Source of the DNA: Patella vulgata | Lineage: Eukaryota; Mollusca; Gastropoda; Patellidae | Reading direction: 5' to 3' | Length of the DNA stretch: 64,000 bases | Assembly: GCF_932274485.2 (NCBI RefSeq) | Contig: NC_065886.2 | Location: 36,381,501-36,445,500 of the forward strand | In this document: positions 10,917 to 22,710 of the stretch, piece after piece | How positions within the stretch are numbered: position 1 is the first letter of the stretch | Layout of the letters: each line of letters opens with the position of its first letter | Made by a program: the position numbers and the translations under genes | The notes under the pieces: generated by a model | Database searches by the model: none | What the model was told of the DNA's origin: nothing | The model's input: only the letters and a program-made list of their open reading frames with translations

Positions 10917-11572
10917 GAGTCGGGACAGGACGTATGTTTTATTGGTTGCATGTTTATCACATTCCGATATTGTGACAAGTGGAGGAGGATTAGGCTTAAT
11001 AGGAAGGTATGTGCGGTGCAATTCAGCGGGTTAATACAATGAAGCACGTAATATATATTTAGAGGTATCCAAAGACAAAGTCCATAAAATGAAAAACCAT
11101 AAAAACCAAGACCAAACAGAGTAAATAGTTAACAACATTCCTAAATGGGATGGTGACGTAGTATCGTATCAGGTGATATTCTCGAACCAATTTCCGTAAT
11201 CTGAAGCAAAAAAATCGAGTTCCGTAGTCCTTATAAATCTTGTTAGTGATTTCCCGTGGAGCCTATTACCTCTCTGCTGACACTAATGGGCAATTGGCAT
11301 TTCAGAGTTTATTTTTTGCGTGACTAAAGTGCGAACTGACTTTTTCCAAGCTTTTCCAATGGCCATATTGACCGGAGTCCAGCTTACTATATTCAATGTG
11401 GACTCCTCTATCGTAATAAGTTATCGATCCTATAGTAGTGGTAGAACTGGGTCACTGTCTAGAAACGAAACTCAATAGAGTTTGTTACAATTGTGTTATT
11501 TAGTCTATATAACAACAACCTAAACAAACTGAACGAGCTGGCGGGGGTCTAGGCTTGTCATCCAATCATAAA
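10917..11572. other. No gene or recognised repeat
   Basis: AT-rich, no long open frame, no SINE core. Confidence 0.4.
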
Positions 11573-11700
11573 ATGGGGTTTAACTTCCTACTTTAGTGCA
11601 CCAATTGGGGTAATGATGACGGACATACGTCATACAGTGTGCTAGAGGAGGAATCGTGTCTACTCTTCGTGGGATTCCAACTGTCAATGATTCTTATTCG
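11573..11700 (-). repeat. SINE-A 3' fragment, first half of an inverted pair
   Basis: Reads AAATGGGGTTTAACTTCCTA at 11573 (tail), then ATGATGACGGACATACGTCA and ATTCCAACTGTCAATGATTC. It stops where the plus-strand copy at 11711 begins. Confidence 0.8.
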
Positions 11701-11710
11701 TGCAGGAGCC

Positions 11711-12050
11711 GCAGCGGCTAACTGAGTAAGACGTTGGTTTGCTCCCGGTAGTAGCTTAGACAGTTCATCGGGATTTTCCAGCGTGGTCTCCCTTGTCAGT
11801 GGTGCAGAGGTGCAAGGCAAATGACCTGACAAGGACAGTCGTCTAGTCGTTTGGATGGGACAAAAACCCGAGGTCATGTGTAGACTACACGTTGGTGTGT
11901 ACGTAAAATATCCCTTGGCAGTTGGAATTCGATATAAGAGTAGTCCATGGCACCACTGCCCCTTATAGCAAACTATATTGCGTATGGCGGTCTTCATTTG
12001 CTCAGCCGGAACAAAACAGTAGGACGTTAAACCCTATTTCGATTCTTTTA
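11711..12050 (+). repeat. SINE-A, full length
   Basis: Head GCCGCAGCGGCTAACTGAGT at 11709, CAGTTCATCGGGATTTTCCA at 11761, CAGTCGTCTAGTCGTTTGGA at 11837, AGTTGGAATTCGATATAAGA at 11919, tail GTAGGACGTTAAACCCTATT at 12020. The tRNA-type B box has been lost from the head. The 134-codon minus frame across it is a by-product. Confidence 0.9.
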
Positions 12051-12296
12051 CTTAATCGCCAGCGTGGGAATGGGTAGGGTCTGTGGCCAATCAGTTGATA
12101 AAATTTTAATCATATTATTTTATGCACGTTGTCTTTAGAATGGTATGTGATATAGGTCATGCTGGTCCGCAATACTAAAATATTGTTAAATTACACATTA
12201 TCTTCTACACGCGATTTGAATCGTTTTAACATTTAACACATGTCTAGAAGCTGTGATGAGATTCTAATGGTAGGTCATAGAAAATCGTTAAAAATG

Positions 12297-12592
12297 AAAC
12301 GGGATTTAACTTATCTGCATTGACTGATCCAATGAAGACGACCGTACGCGTCTGCGCGGTCTAATCTTATTTCGAATTCCAACTGTCAAGGGTTCTTTAC
12401 GTGCATGCCAATGTGTACATGAGGGCTTCGGTTTCTCGTTTTATCAGAACGACTAGACATTGTCCCTTGCCAGGGCCTCCGTCCTGCACCACTGATAAGG
12501 GAAAATCACGCCGGAAAATTCCGAGGAACATTCGCTCCAAACACACTGGTTATAGTGAACCAGCGTCTTACTCACTGAGCCACATCAGCTCT
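12297..12592 (-). repeat. SINE-A, nearly full length
   Basis: Tail GAAACGGGATTTAACTTATC at 12297, body with CCTCCGTCCTGCACCACTGA at 12477, head TCTTACTCACTGAGCCACAT at 12569. About 40 bp is missing between the tail and ATTCCAACTGTCAAGGGTTC. Confidence 0.9.
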
Positions 12593-13782
12593 AAAAGGTC
12601 GCTTTTTATGTATTCTATCCAATAAATGTATGTCTTTCGTTTTAATACGTCTCTGATCCTACCTTTATGCATTTTATGAATGTTCTTTTTTCTTTAAATG
12701 TGATTACATCTGGCGCGAGTATTCGCTAAAGAAATTTAACAAAGGAAATTGGAACAAAAATAGATTCACTTTTAAGAAATGGATTCTATTGTGTTTTTAT
12801 TTTCTTTTAATGCGAGAACATCTGACACTGTTATTCGATCTAAAAAAATGATGATGATAGACACAATCTAATCAACCTTCTAATTCTAGATCGGTGGAAT
12901 ATAAAAAAATGGAATCTTGCAGATGAACAAAAACGAAATACGAAACTAGATTTTGTGGGTAAAATCAGATTGGATAAAAAAAAATAACATTTCGTGTCAT
13001 CAGATGTTAAAAGACGTAATTCACATGGAGACAATTAATTCCTTCTCTTATTAAATTTGAATATTCATAAGGGTTGAAAGTGTTGTTTTAAGTAGTAACA
13101 CGGACGATAAAATCAAAAACCTATGGCAAATTGATTTGCCTACCGACCCCCCCCCCCTTTTTACGTTTAGGTGGCTTTAATGCTTTCTACCACAGTTGGG
13201 GCAGCATGTGGAACGCTTTGATCACAAACGTGTATGAAGTGAACCGTGGTCTGATGCCACAAAGCGCTTGCTGTAAATGGATTGAGTTATCTAATGGCGT
13301 CGTGTAATTTGTAGAAAGTAGCGTGGTCTTTTATGAACAAAGCTGATGTAAGGATTCATTTGTTTTAATAACCATTGTCCTAATATGCCTTGTGTCTATG
13401 GCTGAAATGATCCCCACATTGCTCTTGCTGTTACTGATATAAGCTTTATTATATAAAATGTTCTATTACACACCGTAGTAAACAAGTGTCAAGGTTAGTA
13501 ATTAGATAATTTGGTGGCTAGATTCTAAAATTGCTTCCTTTTTTGTTTTCCGGATTCATTACTCTAATGAAAACCAGATACTAGGATTATACGACGCACG
13601 TCAATTCGATTCTTCCTCATTTGCATAAACTAATTACTAACTGCTAATCATCCGTTCTAATATATTCACTCTCAAATTTACACGGTTTGGACCTCGATTT
13701 GAATTTGTACTTGACCTATAATGACAGAATTCAGAGATATCTGGGAAATAAGGGCTGTTGATGCCGTCCGTGATGTTTCAAA
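12593..13782. other. No gene; weak direct duplication near 12690 and 12800
   Basis: TTTCTTTAAATGTGATTACATCTGG and TTTCTTTTAATGCGAGAACATCTGA-like blocks recur about 110 bp apart, each followed by a TATTCG motif. A run of C is at 13147-13158. The rest is AT-rich without a recognisable frame. Confidence 0.4.
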
Positions 13783-13984
13783 TTCAAATGAAATGGGGTT
13801 AATGAATACGGGCATATGTCATGCAGTGTACAATCGGGAGTATTTTGTTCGGACAGCAATTAAATTCCAACTGTCAACGTGTAAACGTGACCTCATATTT
13901 TCGTCCCATCCGCTCTGTACCACACCGGCAAATCCCGAGGAACTTTGTCGGACATCCTCACTCACTGAGTCACCGTAGCTTCGT
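13783..13984 (-). repeat. SINE-A, internally deleted
   Basis: Tail ATGAAATGGGGTTAATGAAT at 13788 already lacks the CGTCCTACTG part. The body contains AAATTCCAACTGTCAACGTG at 13861, and the head CTCACTCACTGAGTCACCGT is at 13958. Confidence 0.85.
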
Positions 13985-14059
13985 TTCAAATTCAACTTTA
14001 TACTATACTATAAAGCTAAACGGGTGTTGCAGAGAAAACAGTATATGAAATAAAATGCA

Positions 14060-14205
14060 TGGGGTTGGTTTAGTGATCGACTTTTACCGTTTTGCACCGA
14101 TTGTTCTAATGAAATACGCCATACAGTGTGCTATGAGGGACATTTTGTCTAGATAGCGGCGCTACGGCCTATTTTTATTCCGAATTCCAAGTGTAAAGGG
14201 TTATA
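14060..14205 (-). repeat. SINE-A 3' half
   Basis: Contains ACGCCATACAGTGTGCTATG at 14115 and GCGGCGCTACGGCC at 14157, then ends at ATTCCAAGTGTAAAGGGTT. Confidence 0.75.
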
Positions 14206-14436
14206 AATTAGGTTAGAATCCTACAATTCACCAACAGCAGATTGTGATAAGGCTAGGTTTTAATAGATATCAAAAAAGGGAAAAGTATTGTTCTCTGGTG
14301 TTTAAATTATTGGGCTGGGTTGGTAACCGTAGTGATGGGCCGGATATCGTCTTCTACCTCGTCGTCCTAAATATAGATCCCAATTATTGCTCTGTTTTCT
14401 TAGAACAGTCAAAGCAAAGGACTAGTGTAGTGGATA

Positions 14437-14685
14437 GAAAGAAATTTGGTTTAGCATCCACTCGGCACAAACTACATCATTTCGGGACAAACATGAGGTT
14501 CAATTTTATTACAATAATTCGCTTCCACGTATGGTGGACACTGGAGGAACCGGAGATAACCACAAGCTTGGATAAGAGACCCTATTCCTTGTCAGATACA
14601 AGCGGCGTATCGAAACCACGCCACTTGACTCAATGACAGACTTAATGATCTAATGTGCAAGTCCATTCGCCACCCAAACCCCTAA
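14437..14685 (-). repeat. SINE-B, full length, diverged
   Basis: Tail TTTGGTTTAGCATCCACTCG at 14446, ACAATAATTCGCTTCCACGT at 14511, core GGAGGAACCGGAGATAACCA at 14542, head with ACTTGACTCAATGACAGACT at 14623. The microsatellite tail is lost. Confidence 0.9.
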
Positions 14686-14696
14686 TGTTCTAAGAA

Positions 14697-15236
14697 GTGT
14701 CATTGTGTCATGAGTCGTGGTTTCAATACCAGGCTATAAAGTGTAAAGTATTAGGGTTATCTGCCTATCCATTTTCCCACGCTTGTAGAACCATGTGTAC
14801 AACACAATATTTATCCCTCAACGGCGATGTATCTGACGAACATTTTTTTGGCATACAAAACACACAAATTAAAATTACTATTCAATCTAATTTAATGCCC
14901 GGGGAACATCAGAACAATCACATCTTCTATTTGCTAATTGGTTCAAACATTACCATTATTCATGTAGAAATTCCACTTCCACTTAAAATTGGGTTTATTG
15001 TTAAAACCCGAATACCATGCTTTAATTGGTTAAATCGTAGACGAGTCTCCTAGGACTGGATCAACTCTAATAATGTAATTGGCTTGTTAAGCAAAATCTC
15101 AGTGGTAGCCATGTACTATTATTCAGTCTGATCACGGACGATCGGCGATAAACTGATTATACATAAATATGGATTGGACTTTATAATCATTTAACAGGAC
15201 ATTAATTAGAAATCTGAATACCTATGGTGTGGGGTT
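14697..15236. other. Unrecognised 118-codon open frame, no gene call
   Basis: A plus-strand frame at 14697-15053 has no domain, repeat or signal I recognise, and its composition follows the local AT-rich bases. I do not call it a gene. Nothing else stands out. Confidence 0.3.
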
Positions 15237-15450
15237 CCGCGGTGACTCGTTCAGTAAGATGCCTGCTCACTAAGTGAGAGGTTCTGGTATTGGTGAGAAA
15301 CTACCGTGGGAGTTGTCACACCGTTTCCTTTTGTCAGTGGTGCAGGCCGAGGGGTTGGGGTTGGGGTGGGGAGGGGGGTGACAAAGCATAGCGTTTACTC
15401 CAGTCGTTCCGATTGGACGAATCATAGAGTTTTAGTGTCCACAGTGGTGG
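15237..15450 (+). repeat. SINE-A 5' half, diverged
   Basis: Head CAGTAAGATGCCTGCTCACT at 15252, GTTTCCTTTTGTCAGTGGTG at 15323, then a G-rich expansion (15350-15378) and TTACTCCAGTCGTTCCGATT at 15395. Confidence 0.75.
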
Positions 15451-15857
15451 GGTACGTCTTAGTGACGTTATCATGAGATGATAAAACGAGCACAGAGGCG
15501 TAAAATGTTGAAGTTTTGTTCGTGTAACATTATTGCTCTGGAACATTGCAAGTACTTCTGGTCAAGAATTAGATGTCAAGGAAGTTTTGTTGCATCTCAA
15601 AATAATTTCTCTTTAATGTTACATCCAAATTTAATATTAAAAATCTCAAGTTTAGATATGAGATAAATACAAATTATACAATTGTGTAAATATAGCCCCT
15701 CAAACAACTTTTATTTCTTTTGCAGCATTAAAAAAATGTGTACTAAAATTATTTTGAAATGTAACCAAAATTATTGATCATATCTTAAACTGTTAGACTT
15801 GCTATAGTACTGGTAATCTGCATATTACACAATCGGTATAATAAAAGACTCATATAA
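15451..15857. other. No gene or recognised repeat
   Basis: AT-rich. A 62-codon frame at 15478-15666 is unrecognised. Confidence 0.4.
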
Positions 15858-16180
15858 GATCATATTTGGCTTACGTAGTCGGATTGCCATTATAAGTAGA
15901 TCCACGAATCCAGCTATGTGACGTAGGCAAAGGCTTACAACTGCGTCTAATGTAGGTTTGTCATTCGACCCCCAGCGGTGAACAATTCAACTGCGTACTT
16001 GAGTGACGTGAAAAATGATCATATTTGGCTTATGTATAGTCGGATTGCCATTATAAGTAGATCCACGAATCCAGCTATGTGACGTAGCAAAAGGCTTACA
16101 ACTGCACCTAATGTAGGTTTGTCATATGATCCCCGCTGTGTCTTATGTTGACATTTCAACTGCGTACTTGAGTGACGTGC
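15858..16180. repeat. 159-bp unit, two tandem copies
   Basis: GATCATATTTGGCTTACGTA starts the first copy at 15858 and a near-identical sequence starts the second at 16017. They share CGGATTGCCATTATAAGTAG, CCACGAATCCAGCTATGTGA and GCGTACTTGAGTGACGTG with a few substitutions. Unit length is in the range of the core repeats of molluscan pearl/Helentron-like elements, but no such element ends were seen. Confidence 0.9.
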
Positions 16181-16499
16181 TCTAAATAATCAAATGTCGC
16201 CTTGTGTTGAATCAGCGGACTACTGATGATAGGGTTTCGTTGTGTTTGCTTTTATAATAAACAAGGAACCCATACATGACGATTACTGTGATTTATAAGA
16301 TATATATATGATTATGGGCATTTTGTAAGGTTATGTACATTTTGCGTCAATGGTGTGACAACAGTCATTTTGGGATGTTAATGTCCTATTTCGTGTTGTA
16401 TTTTGCCAAAATATTATTAATAATGAAACTGGTCATATGGATCTGAAAGGACGTTGAACAACAAACAGTGTCATAACAAATGGCTGTAGCATTTCCGAT
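16181..16499. other. No gene or recognised repeat
   Basis: AT-rich. Short repeats of TTATG(G/T)(G/A)CATTTTG are near 16311-16345. Confidence 0.4.
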
Positions 16500-16735
16500 C
16501 CGAAGCCAATCATCGAATTACAACTGATAAAGGTCCTTTTACGTGCACTCCAACGATTATACGGTCTAGTTCTCGGATTTTTGTTGTCCCACCGGAATGA
16601 CTAGAAGCTTTTCCGTTCCAGGCTAATCACTGAGAACGGAAACTCAGACTTGATGATCCCGAGGATCCTTCCCGGCCAGCACCAGGATTGAACCATGGAG
16701 TTCCTGGCTAGTGACCAATCGCCACAGTGTGGCCC
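16500..16735 (-). repeat. SINE-A 5' two-thirds, old
   Basis: Contains TTACGTGCACTCCAACGATT at 16539, TTTTTGTTGTCCCACCGGAA at 16577, a tRNA-like B box on the minus strand near AGGATTGAACC (16683), and head CCTGGCTAGTGACCAATCGC at 16703. Well diverged. Confidence 0.8.
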
Positions 16736-17571
16736 TCATATTGAAATTGACTATTATTAAAATTGTGACTGACAAATCTACATTAAATAAAACGAAGAGC
16801 ACATCAGGTTAAATAACCTAAACGTCCCACTATGGTTTACAAATATTTATAATGAAATCAGTTTAGCCATTCTACGTCTCGATTCACTAAGCAGCAGGGG
16901 ACGCAGCAACTGTTTGATAGACGTCTATCAGGTCAGACCATCTACCAGACTCTCCGTCCCTTCCTGGGTTTTAAACTCTTAACGGCACCGAACTACGGAG
17001 GATCATTAACCCTGCCTGACCCCCAGACCATCTCTCCCATAACATGTCTCTAACTCGATCAGACAAATGAAGCTTGCCTATCAACAATATTAGGTTTCTG
17101 TAATAATTTACTGTCTGCTAGCCACGACTTGGTTAATAAAGAAATGACGAGCAATTTACCCAGCATTTGAAATACAAGTAGATTCTAGCTTTCTATATTC
17201 TTTATTTGTCTCATCTCGACAAATTACAGACACGGGGTACTATATGTTTTTTTGGGTTAGTTTTATTTTTAGAAATTATGAAAGGTTTAAAATCAGCAAA
17301 TCGAGCATAGTAACAGTTAGTTATAGAAACCTATGCACATTATCTGAACATTTTCGTTATTTGTTTTTTTCTCTGTTTACGTTGCACGTCCTCTTTGGGC
17401 ACATCTTGACCAGTTCCTAATATTATCGCCATCTGACTGCCGTTATGAAATCAATTATCGATTTTAATAATTTTACGACCCAAATACTCCATCTGATTTA
17501 AATTGGAAAATGGCGCAATGGCAAGGTTATTAAGGGGAATTAATGTGTGAATTATAGTTTTATCGAGCTCA
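16736..17571. other. No gene or recognised repeat
   Basis: AT-rich sequence without an informative frame. Confidence 0.4.
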
Positions 17572-17868
17572 ATCTGTGAAACGTTGACCATTGTTTATTG
17601 TTTTATCTGACTCTCTGTGTGAAACACTATGGCCAGTGTTTATTGTTTTTTGTCTGAAGACTTTTTGTGTGAAACATGGACCAGTGTTTATTGTTTTATC
17701 GGACCCCATCTGTAACGAGGACTAGTATTTACTGTTTTATCTGATCCGTGTTTATCGTTTTATCGGACACTGTCTGTGATACATGGACCAGTGTTTATTG
17801 TTTTATCGGACCATATGTTTGAAGCGTGGACCAACGTTTATCGTTTTACCAGACTCCGGGCAATGGAC
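17572..17868. repeat. Minisatellite, units of about 40-55 bp, 6 copies
   Basis: Each unit has GTTTATTGTTTTATC(T/G)GAC followed by (T)CTGTGTGAAACATGGACCA. The units are diverged. The 69-codon frame at 17776-17985 starts inside it and is not a gene. Confidence 0.85.
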
Positions 17869-18410
17869 ACGTATTTAAAAAGCTTTATCTTACCTCCAAA
17901 ACTTGGCCTCAGTCTTATGTCATATCCTTCTAATAATCCGTCAATTGTATCGGTTACATTTCTGAATCTTTCTACTGTATCTTGACCCCTGAAAATTAAA
18001 ACACGCTTACATATAACTACTTTACAACAAAAAATATCCCAGTGTCGCGGACGTTAGGGTAGCGGGTGGGATTGAGGTCCGAATTCGTGGCTAGGTCAGT
18101 AAAATGTCAAATATCAAGGGTAAATAATCTACTGACTTGGATTCAATCGGATTCAAAATAGGTCCATCAAACTATTTTCGTAGTGATTATGGGTGGCGCT
18201 GGCTTGTTATGATCATACCTCGTTTATATGGTTCGCAAGGGATGATGACTTTTGACATATATTCAATACATCCTGTCTATGTAAATACTAAACAGAATTT
18301 AACCATATTTGGACTTATATTCGTTTTAGAAATTTAACTTTCACAATATTATAGTTTGCAAGATTAGAGACTTTAACTAAAAAAATGAACATTAACGTGT
18401 GCTGATATTT
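17869..18410. other. No gene or recognised repeat
   Basis: Frames of 60-70 codons only, none recognisable. Confidence 0.4.
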
Positions 18411-18658
18411 CGCGTGGCTCTGTTGGTACAGCGGTGTTAGCCGAGGATGTTCTGCAGGAAGGGGACAGCGTCTACTAATTCGTATGAGACAAAAAACGAG
18501 GCCCAGCGTACATATTGTCAAGAATCCTTTACAGATGGAATTCGATATCAGAGCATCTCGCAATGCCGGTGTCCGGACAAAATTCCCTCATAGCACACCG
18601 TCTTCATTAGTTCAGTTGGTGCAGAAAAGTAGGACGTTAAAGCCTATATCATTTTATT
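18411..18658 (+). repeat. SINE-A, internally deleted
   Basis: Head CGTGGCTCTGTTGGTACAGC at 18412 is fused to ACAGCGTCTACTAATTCGTA. It continues with GATGGAATTCGATATCAGAG and TCCGGACAAAATTCCCTCAT to tail AAAGTAGGACGTTAAAGCCT at 18624. Confidence 0.85.
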
Positions 18659-19964
18659 TTGATATTTTGAACAATAATTGTATCCTGAAATTTGTCTTGT
18701 GAAGAAGTATAGGAATGATTGTTTTCGATAATCAACCCTGGCCATGAATTGGTCCTTGGTGGTTCTATGTTTAAATGCTATAAATTAGCATCAGGGAAAT
18801 ACAAAAAGCAAATGCCAATTAAAATATCCCTAACGACGCCATGCTTTTCTGCGATCTAACTAAAGTAATACTATAATAAAGCTCTACACTTTTTTCATTT
18901 GTTTTAACGAAGTAATTTAAACTCGGTAGGTTTTTGCAATCTCTTATGACATGATTGTCAATTAAAGAAAATTTTACTATTAACCCAAAACGACATCTTG
19001 TATACAGAATGGAAGATTAGCTCGTGGAACGTGAAATTAAATATAGAAAATGACGTGTTAAGAATCGAAAGTAATCCCTTTTTATTCAATCCAGAAGATA
19101 AAAAGAAGGCTGTACATTAATCTAATGTTGAACTTGTTCAAGTCAAGATGGTTTATTTATACGATTTTAATGAAAGGAGAATTGGGGTGAAGATGTATGC
19201 TCGATCATAACAGTCATATCCGGTGACGGATTGGCTTTAATGGACGTGTATATTAATCAATAACGACCCATATCACCAAATTAGTTCTAAGTCATATGTC
19301 ACTCTTTATAGTCCACGTCTTACATTATGCTCCGGAATGAACTTCCGGTGTTGAAACTCTTCTTTTTTTACATCTTTTATTCGATTTTCTGGCCAGACTA
19401 ATAACAGCATCGCTACAATTGCACAACACAAGTTGTTTTCTGTCAATATAACTACATTGAACAAAATATGCTACGAGCAATTATTTGAAGTTAATCGAAA
19501 AGGAAATGATCGACTTTATGAATAATAAAAGTGATTTCAATAATATAATTACTTCCTATCACTCTTTTTCCTTTTAATTCACGTATTATCGGATGTGTTA
19601 ATTTAATCTAGATGAATGCCGCCATGTTGCCAATATGAATTATATAATCAGTTGTCTAATAGATGATCTCTCATCAATCAGATCGTTAAGTACCCCAGCT
19701 CACTTCATGTCTAGATGTTTGACTGTGTGATTTACATATACGTATCGATGATATTCCACTTCACTGACTATGTAACATAGTAATATAATTTACATATCGA
19801 AACCAAGTCAGGATAATCTGATTCCCAGTTGTATAATACACAGAAATTGTTTAAAAGATGAATTATTTTACTATTGATCTTCTAATGAGATTTTTAATCA
19901 GATACAGTTATATTTAATTCTATATAGTTAGATAGCCTAGTTATATTCAATCAAATAATATGGT
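18659..19964. other. Long AT-rich stretch, nothing recognised
   Basis: No open frame of note, no SINE, no array before 19965. Confidence 0.45.
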
Positions 19965-20250
19965 TATATTAACTGAGAGCTAGAGTTCTATTTACTGAGA
20001 TATAGATCTGTTTACTGAGATATAGTTCTATTTACTGAGATATAGTTCTGTTTACTGAGATATAGTTATATTTACTGAGTTTCTGAGATAGAGTTCAGTT
20101 TACTGAGATAGAGTTCTATCATCTGAGATATCGTTCTATCATATGAGATATCGTTCTGTTCACTGAGATATCGTTCTATTTACTAAGATAAAGTTCTGTG
20201 TACACTGAAACATAAATATGTTTACTGAAATATAGTTCTATTTAATCAGA
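19965..20250. repeat. 20-bp minisatellite, about 13 copies
   Basis: TTTACTGAGATATAGTTCTA recurs with changes such as TCATCTGAGATATCGTTCTA. Spacing is mostly exact at 20 bp, which makes copies easy to align. Confidence 0.9.
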
Positions 20251-20369
20251 TATACATGTAGTTACATTTAATCAGTAAATTTCAACAAGGCACCAGAAAA
20301 CAAACAAGATCAGGTAACATTTATTAGATACTGACATGAAATAAAATATACGTTGGATCTTGATTTTCT

Positions 20370-20512
20370 CGCCATACCCGAACGACTAAACACTGCATCC
20401 CGCACCATTGACAAAGGGAAATCCCGCTGGGAAATTCTAAGGAACTTTTTCGATCGAACCATAAATGGAACCTTGGACTTCCAGCACCTAACTCACTTCG
20501 CTACAGTGGTTC
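20370..20512 (-). repeat. SINE-A 5' part
   Basis: CCCGAACGACTAAACACTGC at 20377, CCGCACCATTGACAAAGGGA at 20399, head ACCTAACTCACTTCGCTACA at 20487. The 3' half is missing. Confidence 0.8.
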
Positions 20513-20589
20513 CTATAAAAAATCCTGAAGTTTTATTCAGTAAAATGAGACTAACACTGTTCTTCCTTTCTGCTTTCCTTATTTTGGCA

Positions 20590-20611
20590 AGTGTGTGTGT
20601 GTGTGTGTGTG
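20590..20611. repeat. (GT)n microsatellite
   Basis: Eleven GT units followed by a G-rich run. Confidence 0.95.
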
Positions 20612-20799
20612 GGGGCGGGGGTAACATGCTGCTCTGTCGTGTTTCCCTTTTTTGACCAAGAGGTGTAACCAGGCTCGTACATCACACAATACCCATCATA
20701 TTGAATGGTTATTTACAAAGATAATATGGATTATTATTTAATATTATCTTCTTTCACAGCCAACATTTAATGACAATACAAATGTAATATTTTTGATAA

Positions 20800-21105
20800 T
20801 ACACAATATAATCAGTGTCGTTAAATATAAAATGACGATCTGTGTGAAACATGTACAATATAATCGGTAAATGTAACATGAGTATCTGTGTGAAACTTCT
20901 TTATCTTTTAATTGACCATAATGTTACCAAAGAGCAGCTTCGGTTGGATTTTAGGACATTATTATTATTAATAATACAATCGGCGTCGTTAATGACGATA
21001 TGTGTGAAACATAAAATATAATCTCTGTCGTTAAATTTTAACATGACGATATGTTTGAAACATGTACAATATAATATACGCCGTTCAATATAACATTGAT
21101 CAATT
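20800..21105. repeat. Degenerate 50-70 bp tandem repeat
   Basis: Units carry ACAATATAATC(A/G)GT, GTCGTTAAAT and GACGATCTGTGTGAAACATG, five copies spaced unevenly with an unrelated insert at about 20905-20965. The GTGTGAAACATG motif is also present in the array at 17572-17868. Confidence 0.75.
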
Positions 21106-21204
21106 GTTTAACGTTAATACGATTTGACACAATAGCATGCCGAGTGATAGATTATGTTGAAACAGAAAGATGCAGATCACTAGTAAAGTATGATAGAGTA
21201 GATG

Positions 21205-21325
21205 ATTACTACACAGATTATTACTATATTATTATCTATCAATACACATTCACACTACATTATCTACCAATACAAACATTATTACTACATGATATTGTAT
21301 CTACATTATCTACCACTACATAAGT
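21205..21325. repeat. TATC/TACA-rich imperfect tandem repeat
   Basis: ACATTATCTACCAATACA-type units of about 40 bp in three imperfect copies. It produces overlapping spurious frames. Confidence 0.6.
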
Positions 21326-21894
21326 ATTTCACTAAAAATGAAACGAAAAAAGAAAGACGTAATAGGAATAATGCAACCGGTCTTGAAATAGGGGACTGTT
21401 AAAACATTATAATATTTAGAAATATCAACCAATATCATACGAGTAATTTTAACCTGAATTATCTGGAGGGATAGTTGATCATGTTCATAAAATGGTATTG
21501 CGTAATAAGGACGTAACACCATCTGTATCAGAAACTGCACACAAAAACTATCTCATTTTGATTTTAATGGTTTCCAGAACCAAGCGAATTTGATGAGAAG
21601 CACTTGTAATTTCTTTCGACATGAGATTCGCTGATGCTTCATATCACGATATTACTTCTATTACATCATTTTGATTTGCTAATTAAATTGAATAGCTGTA
21701 TTTTTATGTGATGCCGATGCTGTTGCTCAATCAATATTTGTTTAAACCCATCTAAGCTTCTCGCCCAGAGCTATATAATATGTAATTAATTTATCTTTGA
21801 TGATTATTACTAGAAGGTTTCAAAATGATCTGAGAATGTTATCTGAGCACTAGAATATCAACACCACTTGTTCATCTCGTTGGTATGGCTGACA
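21326..21894. other. No gene or recognised repeat
   Basis: Short AT-driven frames only. Confidence 0.4.
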
Positions 21895-22035
21895 TGGAAT
21901 AGGGTTTACAGTCCTATGTTTTTGCGCCAACTGTGATAACGTAAAGGGGCAAATGTAACTTTTGCCAGGAGAGCGAGGTTTCCGCCTACTCTGCGCCGAA
22001 TTCCAACTGTCCACGGCACTTTGTACATTTACACG
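21895..22035 (-). repeat. SINE-A 3' fragment, degraded
   Basis: ATAGGGTTTACAGTCCTATG at 21899 and GCCGAATTCCAACTGTCCAC at 21996 mark tail and mid-body on the minus strand. It abuts the plus-strand copy at 22037. Confidence 0.7.
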
Positions 22036-22036
22036 G

Positions 22037-22260
22037 AGGATAGCTGTCTAGTCGTTCGGATGGGTCGAAAAACCGAGGTCACGTGTACTGATTGGCGTGC
22101 ACGTAAAAGATCCCTTGGCAGATTGAATTCAATATAAGTGTCGGCCTTAGTGCCGCTGTCCGGGCAAAGTTTCCCTCATAGCACAGTGTTTGGTGTATGC
22201 CCGTCTTCATTAGCCCAGTCTGAACAGAACAGTAGGACGTTAAACCCCATTTCATTTCAC
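22037..22260 (+). repeat. SINE-A 3' two-thirds, well preserved
   Basis: TAGTCGTTCGGATGGGTCGA at 22050, ACGTAAAAGATCCCTTGGCA at 22102, CGGGCAAAGTTTCCCTCATA at 22161, tail AGTAGGACGTTAAACCCCAT at 22231. The 19-bp 3' motif at 22235-22253 is identical to that of SINE-B at 46686-46704. Confidence 0.95.
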
Positions 22261-22359
22261 GTTTACACAGGAACTCGGTTGCTGTTCTCTATCCCGCACC
22301 ACTGATGACAAAAGAAAGGTGGATATAGAACTGGCTTTACCATTCTACTGTTGTGAATT

Positions 22360-22710
22360 ATGTCCCGTCTTGGCTAATGAAGACGGACATACGCCATGCA
22401 GTGGGCTATCAGTTTTGCCCGGACTACGGCGATACGGCCTACGTTTTATTTCCAATTTCAATAGCCAAGGGTTCTTTTATGTACATGCCAATGTGTATAG
22501 ATTACCTAGGTTTTTCGTCCCATCCGAACGACTCTACGTTGTCCCTAGCCAAGCCGCGCCCTAAACCCCTGACAACCACGTCGGAAAATCCCGATGAACG
22601 TTCAGCCAATACGGAAACCGAATACGGGCCCTCATGTTAGAGAGCCAACGTCTTTTTTTTTCTTGTAAACTCGAGCCAACGTCTTACTCACTGAGCCGCC
22701 GCAACTCCCT
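22360..22710 (-). repeat. SINE-A, nearly full length, with duplicated head
   Basis: GGCTAATGAAGACGGACATA at 22372, TTTTTCGTCCCATCCGAACG at 22512, head TCTTACTCACTGAGCCGCCG at 22682. A T-rich insert splits a repeated GAGCCAACGTCTT (22641 and 22673), so about 30 bp has been duplicated. Confidence 0.9.

Noticed and set aside
11593-11997. 134-codon minus frame
   Set aside because: Lies across an inverted pair of SINE-A copies; the same peptides recur wherever the SINE is inserted.
17776-17985. 69-codon plus frame
   Set aside because: Begins inside a minisatellite and has no recognisable content.
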